5,222 nt of DNA from Candidatus Bathyarchaeota archaeon (GTDB lineage: Archaea; Thermoproteota; DRAE01), in NCBI GenBank assembly GCA_011041895.1, contig DRAE01000121.1:1-5222 (forward strand), given 5' to 3'. The position numbers and the translations under genes are program-made. Positions 1 through 5,160 of the stretch are shown one piece after another. Below the pieces are notes generated by a model. It made no database searches. It saw nothing but the letters and a program-made list of their open reading frames with translations, and was not told the DNA's origin. Numbering within the stretch: position 1 is the stretch's first letter; the number at the start of each line of letters is the position of its first letter.

Positions 1-195
1 ATCGATGAGGGAGATGAAGTTATCGTTGAAATCAAGGATGGTATCCTATTGAAGCCTGCTAAGAGGAAGGTTGATGTTGAAAAACTCAGAGATCTCTTGA
101 GAGAACATGCTGAAAAATTGAAAAAAATACCTAATAGAAGAGAACCTAAGCCAGGTGAACTATCGGAAGTATGTCTTGAGGAGGAGTTTGAATGA
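1..195 (+). CDS. vapB: VapB-type antitoxin, AbrB/SpoVT fold (3' part only)
   Basis: The reading frame is open from the first base and ends in TGA, giving 64 codons; its start lies left of the window. The translation opens with IDEGDEVIVEIKDGILLKP, which matches the last strands of an AbrB/SpoVT swapped-hairpin DNA-binding domain (the 'GD.v.v...dg.i.l.p' pattern). A charged helical tail follows (VEKLRDLLREHAEKLKKI) and then an acidic C-terminus (LEEEFE). In VapB proteins the N-terminal AbrB domain binds the operator and the tail wraps the toxin's active site. The stop overlaps the next start codon as ATGA, the usual arrangement for translationally coupled vapBC pairs. The pair is expected to repress its own promoter, which is outside the window. 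The family call rests on the pattern plus the PIN-domain neighbour; a stand-alone AbrB regulator is less likely. Confidence 0.8.
   Translation: MDEGDEVIVEIKDGILLKPAKRKVDVEKLRDLLREHAEKLKKIPNRREPKPGELSEVCLEEEFE
178..186 (+). promoter_or_regulatory. Shine-Dalgarno site for vapC
   Basis: GAGGAGGAG lies inside the last codons of vapB. GGAGG (180-184) is seven bases before the ATG at 192. It supports that start and reinitiation or coupled translation of the toxin from the antitoxin message. Confidence 0.6.
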
Positions 196-602
196 TAAGA
201 GTATTCATAGACGCTCCTCTCCTCATATACCTTAATACATTGACAAACTCCGGGTATAGAACGCTGTATGAGAACTTTTACATCGATGTCTTGGCAAGGT
301 ATAAGCCTTATACAGATGTACTTGTTCTCGATGAGCTGATCTATATCTCTAAGAGCAAGTATGGCATCCCATGTGATGTTTCAATCGAGTTTATACAGAC
401 AAGCGTTCTCCCTTACGTGACGATACTTAATATAGGAGAAGAAGAATATATTCATGCAACGAAACTGATGACTGAATATGATCTCAAACCCTCAGATGCA
501 CTTCACATAAGTGCAATGATTAGTAGCAATATTACCACGATAGTCAGTGAAGATAGAGAGTTTGACAGGGTGAAAACTATAAGAAGGCTATGGTTAACGT
601 GA
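192..602 (+). CDS. vapC: VapC-family toxin, PIN-domain ribonuclease
   Basis: This is a 136-residue protein, a normal length for VapC. PIN domains are Mg2+-dependent RNases; VapC toxins usually cut tRNA or rRNA and are held inactive by VapB. The expected acidic residues are visible in order: D7 after strand 1 (VFIDAP), E48 (VLDELIY), D102 (KPSDALHIS) and D121 (SEDREFD), with D125 as an additional acid. The order and spacing fit the PIN active site, so the protein looks catalytically intact. One small deviation is Ala8 after D7, where Ser or Thr is common. The start is fixed by a good Shine-Dalgarno site seven bases upstream and by the ATGA overlap with vapB. The RNA target cannot be read from sequence. 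Confidence 0.88.
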   Translation: MIRVFIDAPLLIYLNTLTNSGYRTLYENFYIDVLARYKPYTDVLVLDELIYISKSKYGIPCDVSIEFIQTSVLPYVTILNIGEEEYIHATKLMTEYDLKPSDALHISAMISSNITTIVSEDREFDRVKTIRRLWLT

Positions 603-725
603 CATCCAGAGAATTTACCAGTACCTACAAGCTTCAAATGTGGAAAGTATGTAGCTTACACAGCAATCACTATCTGTTATCGGTTCGCTATTAAAAGCTT
701 TTTATGCGATCGCGTTTTTTAGAAG
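603..725 (+). other. Intergenic spacer between vapC and the ECF operon
   Basis: This 123-bp stretch contains no ORF of note. I looked for a riboswitch-like fold or conserved box and saw none. It does hold the candidate TATA element of the ATPase gene, a GCGATCGC palindrome (706-713) and a T6 run (715-720). The T run may also help terminate vapBC transcription. Confidence 0.5.
683..720 (+). promoter_or_regulatory. Probable archaeal promoter of the ECF ATPase gene
   Basis: The A+T-rich element ATTAAAAG (690-697) is centred about 32 bases before the ATG at 726, so transcription would start near 720 and the message would be leaderless or nearly so. This agrees with the absence of any Shine-Dalgarno sequence before 726. 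The palindrome GCGATCGC sits between this element and the start, where a repressor could act. The assignment rests on position and composition only. Confidence 0.4.
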
Positions 726-2321
726 ATGGGGATGATTGTTGAGGTTGAGGGGTTGACGTTTACCTATGCTGGTAAGCGTGAGCCTGCGTTGAGGGATGTA
801 GAGCTTGGCATAGATAAGGGTGAGCTTGTTTTGCTTGTTGGTAGAAGTGGAAGTGGTAAGTCTACGCTTTTGAAGTGCATTAATGGTTTGATTCCCAACA
901 GGTATCAGGGGGCTTATAGGGGTGAGGTAAGGGTTAATGGCATTGTTGTTCAGGGTGCTAGTTTAACTGTTCTTTCAAGAGTTGTTGGAACTGTTTTGCA
1001 GGAGGTTGGTAAGCAGCTTGTTCTTTCAAAAGTTGAAGATGATGTTGCCTTTGGCCCATGTAATCTTTGTCTTCCAAGGAGGGAGATTAAGAGAAGAGTT
1101 TATAATGCTCTTGAACGCGTTGATGCACTTCACTTAAAGGATAGGGATGTTAATGAGCTTAGTGGAGGGGAGAAGCAGAGGGTTGCCATTGCAGGTGTAC
1201 TAGCTCTAGACCCTCCAGTGATATTGATGGATGAACCAATGGCTAACCTTGATAGTGAGGGTGTTAAGCTTGTACAGTGCTATATTAAAGAGTTAAGGGA
1301 AAGAGGAAAAACGGTTGTCGTTGCTGAGCATAGAGCTGAAGAGATTCTGGAGGTGGGCGTAGACAGAATAGTTATTTTAGACAGGGGGAGGATAGTTGAG
1401 GAAACTGAAGATGAAGAAGTACTTAAAAAGTATACAGACGTGATCAAGGTTCCAGCTAGGCTCTTTAAGAAACCTAAAATGGGGCAAAGTATTAAGGTAA
1501 ATGCTTCACGTGAAGATATTCAGGGGCCTGTAGTCGTAAAATTTGAAAATGTTTATTTCAGCTACGATGACATACCAGCTCTTAAGGGTGTAAGTCTCGA
1601 GATTAGAGAGGGAGAGCGCATAGCACTTCTAGGCAACAATGGAGCAGGGAAGAGTACATTGGCTAAGCTCATGCTTGGCTTAATTAAGCCAACTAGGGGC
1701 AGGGTTATAGTCTATGGAATGGATACAAGAGAGAAGGAGGTTTATGAACTTGCTCCATTCGTTGGACTAGTCTTTCAAGATCCATTTAACATGCTCTTTG
1801 CACCCACAGTTAGAGAAGAGCTCTCATATGGGCCAAGGAATCTTGGTGTAAATCCTGATGAAATCAATCGCAGAGTTGAGGAAACAGCACAGAGATGTGG
1901 AGTTCATCATCTTCTCAATTATTCGCCGTTTGCATCCAGTCATGGAGAGAAGAAGAGAATATGTGTCTCATCCATTCTAACCATGATGCCTAGGATACTT
2001 ATATTGGATGAGCCAACTGCAGGCCAGGACTATGCAAGCTATACAGCGTTCATGAACTTCATTCAAAGGTTAAAGGGCAGAGTTAGGACATTAATACTCA
2101 TAACACACGATACTGACCTTGCCATAGAATATAGTGACAGAACAATAATATTGGCTGATGGAAAGGTTATTGCAGATGGGCCAACTAGGGAAATTCTGGC
2201 GAATAGAGAATATCTTAAAGCTGGAAGGATCAGAGAGACGAGTTTAGTTCGTGTTGGAAGAGAGCTTACTGAGGGGGGATACGTTCTAAAGTTTAGCGAG
2301 TTGAAGAGACTCTGCATGTAA
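726..2321 (+). CDS. ecfA: ECF transporter fused double ATPase (EcfA-EcfA', CbiO/YkoD type)
   Basis: The 531-residue protein consists of two ABC ATPase domains joined by a linker at about residues 240-268. ATP hydrolysis by this pair drives the EcfT/S-component membrane module to import a micronutrient. Domain 1 (about 3-240) has Walker A GRSGSGKST (39-47), Q-loop Q92, signature LSGGE (145-149), Walker B VILMDE (165-170) and switch H202. Domain 2 (about 269-500) has Walker A GNNGAGKST (303-311), Q-loop VFQD (Q351), Walker B ILILDE (424-429) with the ECF-like TAGQD D-loop, and switch H461. Its signature is altered to SSHGE (404-408), with His where the first Gly of LSGGE stands. Fused A-A' ATPases are common in this transporter group, so the fusion is natural and not an artefact. 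The start could equally be the ATG at 732, giving MIVEVEG. The S component and EcfT follow. Codon use in the first ~470 bases is strongly T/G-ending, unlike the remainder. Confidence 0.92.
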   Translation: MGMIVEVEGLTFTYAGKREPALRDVELGIDKGELVLLVGRSGSGKSTLLKCINGLIPNRYQGAYRGEVRVNGIVVQGASLTVLSRVVGTVLQEVGKQLVLSKVEDDVAFGPCNLCLPRREIKRRVYNALERVDALHLKDRDVNELSGGEKQRVAIAGVLALDPPVILMDEPMANLDSEGVKLVQCYIKELRERGKTVVVAEHRAEEILEVGVDRIVILDRGRIVEETEDEEVLKKYTDVIKVPARLFKKPKMGQSIKVNASREDIQGPVVVKFENVYFSYDDIPALKGVSLEIREGERIALLGNNGAGKSTLAKLMLGLIKPTRGRVIVYGMDTREKEVYELAPFVGLVFQDPFNMLFAPTVREELSYGPRNLGVNPDEINRRVEETAQRCGVHHLLNYSPFASSHGEKKRICVSSILTMMPRILILDEPTAGQDYASYTAFMNFIQRLKGRVRTLILITHDTDLAIEYSDRTIILADGKVIADGPTREILANREYLKAGRIRETSLVRVGRELTEGGYVLKFSELKRLCM

Positions 2322-2327
2322 GTAATG

Positions 2328-2371
2328 GTCAAATATAAATTTTGTGCTGCAATACATTAATGCTGGTTGAA
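2328..2371 (+). promoter_or_regulatory. Probable internal promoter before the S-component gene
   Basis: ATATAAAT at 2333-2340 is a good archaeal TATA box inside the 50-bp gap after the ATPase gene. Initiation about 25 bases downstream would fall near 2360-2365. That makes the in-frame TTG at 2342 an impossible start for such a transcript and favours the ATG at 2372, with a short leader containing GGTTGA. Transcription from the upstream promoter may also continue through. Confidence 0.5.
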
Positions 2372-2932
2372 ATGAGTAGTAGAAAATTACTTTCAACCAC
2401 GAATATTGTTGCCATGGGCGTTGGAACTGCATTGTATGCGGCCTTTAACGTGTTCTTCAACATCTTTCAACTCCCAGGGACGCAGCTTGTAGCTCTAAGG
2501 CCGAGTGTCTGCATTCCAATGTTCTTTGGTTTTGTCTTTGGCCCTGTGGTAGGCTTCGTGGCTGGATTCCTAGGAAATGCCATAAGTGATGCCATTAGTT
2601 GGGGAGGATTCTGGTGGAACTGGGATGTTGGAAACGGGTTGCTAGGATTGATTCCAGGGCTTGCAATGTATATCCTTAAAAGGGAAGATATCTTTGAGAA
2701 GAAAGGTCTTTTAATGGCAGCTATAATGGCCATAATTGCATCAATTATTGGAATGGCGTTTGCGGCATATACCGATTATATCTTTGGATATGGAATATCT
2801 ACAATAGAGGAGGCCACCACTATACTCTTCATACCGGCAGCTGTAACTGATGCCATAAATGGTGCAATTCTCACACCAATATTAGTGGCAGCGTATGGAG
2901 CAGCTGTAAGAGGGAGAGCTAGGAGGGCCTGA
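2372..2932 (+). CDS. ECF transporter S component (UPF0397-like, substrate unknown)
   Basis: A 186-residue, very hydrophobic protein with about five or six membrane segments (roughly 11-33, 45-66, 68-80, 86-102, 115-140 and 155-178 from this start). S components bind the vitamin or precursor in the membrane and topple to release it inside. The opening pattern (NIVAMGVGTALYA), the stretch FGFVFGPVVGFVAGFLG and the motif WWNWDVGNG followed by GLIPG resemble the UPF0397 / ECF-ribofla_trS group, which is often found beside fused ATPases. Some bacterial members are annotated as riboflavin transporters, but that is not evidence for this protein and no riboswitch is visible. The ATG at 2372 is chosen because the hydrophobic part begins about ten residues later, as in the family, and a TATA box lies at the right distance. 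Alternatives are ATG 2360 and TTG 2342. The stop overlaps the EcfT start by one base. Confidence 0.8.
   Translation: MSSRKLLSTTNIVAMGVGTALYAAFNVFFNIFQLPGTQLVALRPSVCIPMFFGFVFGPVVGFVAGFLGNAISDAISWGGFWWNWDVGNGLLGLIPGLAMYILKREDIFEKKGLLMAAIMAIIASIIGMAFAAYTDYIFGYGISTIEEATTILFIPAAVTDAINGAILTPILVAAYGAAVRGRARRA
2921..2927 (+). promoter_or_regulatory. Shine-Dalgarno site for ecfT
   Basis: AGGAGGG lies within the last codons of the S-component gene, about five bases before the ATG at 2932. Together with the TGATG overlap it supports this start and coupled translation of S and T. Confidence 0.65.
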
Positions 2933-3762
2933 TGCGAACAAGATTCATTAGATACATCGAGGGGAAAAGCGTAATACATAGGCTTGATCCTCGTTCGAAA
3001 CTCATCTTCGTTTTTTCCATCCTCCTCTCCTTAACTGTTGCTCCGAACATTCTCTTCTTAATTCCACTATTAGCAGTTTCTTTAGCATTTTATTTCTCAG
3101 CTAGACTTCCATGGAGTAAAACCAAAACAACTTGGAAGTTTGTACTTGCAATAATATTGGTTCTGTCGACGTTGAATCTATTAACGCTCTCTATACTATA
3201 TGGCGGTGCTCAAACCTTGGAGGATGTAATTGCACAGTTAACATCAAAGGAGGTTCTACTCAAGAGCCTCACTCCGGTAACTAAGCTTTTAACACTTGCA
3301 ATAGCTACTGTAACCTTCATATTCACGACTCCACCACACCTTTATGCACCAGCTCTTGGACAAATGGGGGTGCCTTATAAGGTGGCTTACATCGTTCAGC
3401 TTGCACTTAGGTATATTCCAGAGTATATTGATGAGATGAAGAAGACGTTGGAGGCTCAGATGGCAAGAGGATTTAGGCCAAAAGGAGGGAAAAATCCTAT
3501 AGCACGGATATTGTCTGTAGTGCCACTTGTGGTTCCTGTGACGATATCGGCCACCCTTTCAATATATGACATAGCTGATGCAATGGAGTTGCGAGGCTTT
3601 GGAGAGAAAAGATGCCACACATGGTACAGGAAATTGAGAATGATGCGGAGGGACAAGTTATTGATTATGATTTCTATTGCACTTGCGGCAATTTACGTTG
3701 CAATTTTCTTAATGAGGCTTTATGGAGTAATTGATATTCCAACTATACTCCGCCTCTGTTAG
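2932..3762 (+). CDS. ecfT: ECF transporter transmembrane coupling protein EcfT (CbiQ family)
   Basis: The 276-residue membrane protein is of usual length for EcfT. It is the scaffold that links the ATPase pair to the S component. Visible hallmarks are the N-terminal HRLDPRSK (16-23) typical of CbiQ/EcfT, membrane segments at about 24-56, 68-90, 114-133 and 243-264, the segment LALRYIPEYIDE (157-168), and the two coupling-helix motifs that seat in grooves of the ATPases. The first motif is canonical ARG (178-180, in QMARGFRPKG). The second reads LRG (220-222, in MELRGFGEKR), keeping the essential Arg-Gly. The start overlaps the S-component stop and has a strong Shine-Dalgarno site. The gene ends the A-S-T set; the next gene is unrelated. 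Confidence 0.92.
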   Translation: MRTRFIRYIEGKSVIHRLDPRSKLIFVFSILLSLTVAPNILFLIPLLAVSLAFYFSARLPWSKTKTTWKFVLAIILVLSTLNLLTLSILYGGAQTLEDVIAQLTSKEVLLKSLTPVTKLLTLAIATVTFIFTTPPHLYAPALGQMGVPYKVAYIVQLALRYIPEYIDEMKKTLEAQMARGFRPKGGKNPIARILSVVPLVVPVTISATLSIYDIADAMELRGFGEKRCHTWYRKLRMMRRDKLLIMISIALAAIYVAIFLMRLYGVIDIPTILRLC

Positions 3763-3806
3763 CGGAAATACTTTCACGGAACTCTCTCAACTGAACTTTA
3801 TTTTGA

Positions 3807-3832
3807 AAAGAAAATTTTGAAAATTTTATATG
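3807..3832 (+). promoter_or_regulatory. A+T-rich promoter region of orc1/cdc6 with tandem AAAATTTT
   Basis: Two copies of AAAATTTT (3811-3818 and 3820-3827) are spaced 9 bp apart and followed directly by ATATG. The first copy is centred about 29 bases before the ATG at 3844 and could serve as the TATA/BRE region for a leaderless transcript. No Shine-Dalgarno site precedes 3844. The TTTATATG (3825-3832) is closer to TATA consensus but lies too near this ATG for a leaderless start, so which element works is open. Confidence 0.4.
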
Positions 3833-3843
3833 TAGTGTTTGAG

Positions 3844-5037
3844 ATGAGCTCCAACATAATTGAAGAGGAGCTGGCTAAGTCAACTATATTCAAAGATGAA
3901 AGCAAGTTGTTCCCAGAATATGTCCCCCCGACGCTTCCATGCAGGGAAAACCAGCTTAGAAAACTTGCATCTATATTCAAGATACTGGTCAAGTACCCTG
4001 GAAAAGCTGCTCCAAAAGCTCTAGTGCTAGGTAAAACTGGAACAGGTAAAACTGTTACAACCAAGTTCTTTGGAAGCATGTTATGCGAGGCAGCTCAAAG
4101 GAGGGGGGTAAAGCTCCATTATGTTCACATTAACTGTAGAAAATATAGGACACCATTTACAGTACTAAGGAAAATTACATCAATGCTTATCGACGTACCT
4201 GAAAGAGGGTTCAGCGACGAAGAGCTTTTAGCAAAGCTTCAAGATGCATTATGTGGAAGAGAAGATGTGCTTTTAGTAGCTCTCGATGAAGCAGACTACT
4301 TCATTAGAAGCGGTGGAGGAGAGCTGATTTACAAGCTGACAAGGCTAATGGATGAAGTCACACATGGACGACAAGCGCTATCACTAATCTTAATTGCAAA
4401 GGATGATGCGCCACTTCTCCTCCTAGATGACAGCGTTAGAGGAGGTTTTCAGAGAAATTTAATCTATATGCCCCCCTATACATCCGAGGAGCTTAAAACA
4501 ATTCTCCGCAACAGAGTAGAAGAAGCTTTTCATGAGAATGTTGTATCGGATGAAATAGTTGAGATGATAGCACAGGCATCGTCAAAATGGGGGGATGCAA
4601 GATACGCAATTGAACTGCTATACCTAGCTGGAAAAAACGCTGAATGTGAGGGAGCATGCATGATCTTACCCGAGCACGTTAGAAAAGCAATTGCCACAAC
4701 ACATCCAGAGGTTAGAGCTGAGGAACTAGCCTTTCTAGACAAGCATCAAATGCTTTTACTACTTGCAATAGCGAGAGAATTGAATAGAACAGAAAAAGTA
4801 TACTTAACCACGGGAGAAGCCGAGCAAGCCTACACATGTATATGTGAAGAATACGGGGAAACACCTAGAAAACATACACAATTATGGAAATATCTTAAGG
4901 AATTACATAATATGGGTTTAATCACCATGAGAATATCCGGTAAAAACCATAGAGGAAAAACCTCGCTAATATCAATAGATAATGCCCCAACAACGGTAAT
5001 GATAAAAGTACTCGAAAACGAACTCAAAAAGATGTAG
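3844..5037 (+). CDS. cdc6: Orc1/Cdc6-family replication initiator (AAA+ with winged helix), diverged
   Basis: From this ATG the protein has 397 residues, normal for archaeal Orc1/Cdc6, which binds origins and loads the MCM helicase. The conserved lead-in IFKDESKLFPEYVPPTLP is followed by Walker A GKTGTGKT (63-70), Walker B ALDEAD (146-151), the lid/sensor-2 motif GDARYAIELL (250-259), and a C-terminal winged helix (about 296-390) with the wing sequence HRGKTSLISID (369-379). Two family positions deviate. The sensor-1 strand reads LIAKDD (183-188), with Lys where Asn is usual. The box VII region reads LDDSVRGGF instead of an LDxRVxSxL-type sequence. It is therefore probably a divergent paralogue and not the main initiator, although ATP binding looks intact. 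TTG 3817 and GTG 3835 are alternative starts; ATG 3844 is preferred because family similarity begins soon after it. The stop lies one base from a convergent tRNA gene. Confidence 0.9.
   Translation: MSSNIIEEELAKSTIFKDESKLFPEYVPPTLPCRENQLRKLASIFKILVKYPGKAAPKALVLGKTGTGKTVTTKFFGSMLCEAAQRRGVKLHYVHINCRKYRTPFTVLRKITSMLIDVPERGFSDEELLAKLQDALCGREDVLLVALDEADYFIRSGGGELIYKLTRLMDEVTHGRQALSLILIAKDDAPLLLLDDSVRGGFQRNLIYMPPYTSEELKTILRNRVEEAFHENVVSDEIVEMIAQASSKWGDARYAIELLYLAGKNAECEGACMILPEHVRKAIATTHPEVRAEELAFLDKHQMLLLLAIARELNRTEKVYLTTGEAEQAYTCICEEYGETPRKHTQLWKYLKELHNMGLITMRISGKNHRGKTSLISIDNAPTTVMIKVLENELKKM
5026..5030 (-). terminator. Possible oligo-T terminator of the tRNA gene
   Basis: Read on the minus strand this is T5, beginning nine bases after the tRNA 3' end, inside the last codons of cdc6. 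Archaeal RNA polymerase terminates at T-rich stretches, and further short T runs follow. This is inferred from position only. Confidence 0.3.
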
Positions 5038-5038
5038 G

Positions 5039-5111
5039 TGCGGCCGCCGGGATTTGAACCCGGGTCAACGGCTCGGGAGGCCGACGTCCTACCGGGCTAG
5101 ACGACGGCCGC
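5039..5111 (-). tRNA. tRNA-Gly, anticodon CCC
   Basis: The 73-base minus-strand sequence folds as a complete cloverleaf. The acceptor stem GCGGCCG pairs with CGGCCGC and the discriminator is A73. The D arm is GTCT/GGAC with GG at 18-19. The anticodon loop is CTCCCGA, so the anticodon is CCC, reading GGG. The variable region has four bases (TGAC), and the T arm CCGGG/CCCGG encloses loop TTCAAAT. No intron is present. The 3' CCA is not encoded (the next bases read CCT). The anticodon stem TCGGC/GCCGT has a T27-T43 mismatch at its base, with four good pairs above it. About 73% G+C by hand count, consistent with a thermophile. Confidence 0.95.
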
Positions 5112-5160
5112 ATTCTCCATAAGATAAATAGGTAATGGCGGCAATAAGTTTTTATCATTT
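5112..5160 (-). promoter_or_regulatory. Probable tRNA-Gly promoter region
   Basis: Read on the minus strand, the A+T element TAAAAACTTATT (forward 5143-5154) lies 32-43 bases before the tRNA 5' end. A start about 26 bases further on would leave a leader of about ten bases for RNase P to remove. On the plus strand the same run is TTTTT (5149-5153) and may help terminate cdc6 transcription. Confidence 0.35.

Noticed and set aside
603..725. Riboswitch controlling the ECF operon
   Set aside because: No conserved riboswitch core is visible, and the inferred transcript start near 720 leaves no room for a leader RNA.
2063..2332. Minus-strand open frame antisense to the end of the ATPase gene
   Set aside because: It mirrors a well-supported ABC ATPase frame with Walker B and H-loop on the plus strand; the translation has no recognisable features and no promoter of its own.
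2342..2371. TTG at 2342 as the start of the S component
   Set aside because: It would begin directly at the TATA box, adds residues unlike the family's N-terminus, and has no ribosome binding site.
2467..2979. Two minus-strand frames over the S-component gene
   Set aside because: They are complements of a hydrophobic membrane protein gene and lie inside a coherent plus-strand operon.
3798..4079. Minus-strand open frame over the cdc6 promoter and Walker A region
   Set aside because: It is the complement of conserved Orc1/Cdc6 coding sequence, with no family resemblance or start signal.
4530..5027. Minus-strand frames over the 3' half of cdc6
   Set aside because: They are shadows of the sensor-2 and winged-helix coding region; the real minus-strand gene here is the tRNA beyond the stop codon.
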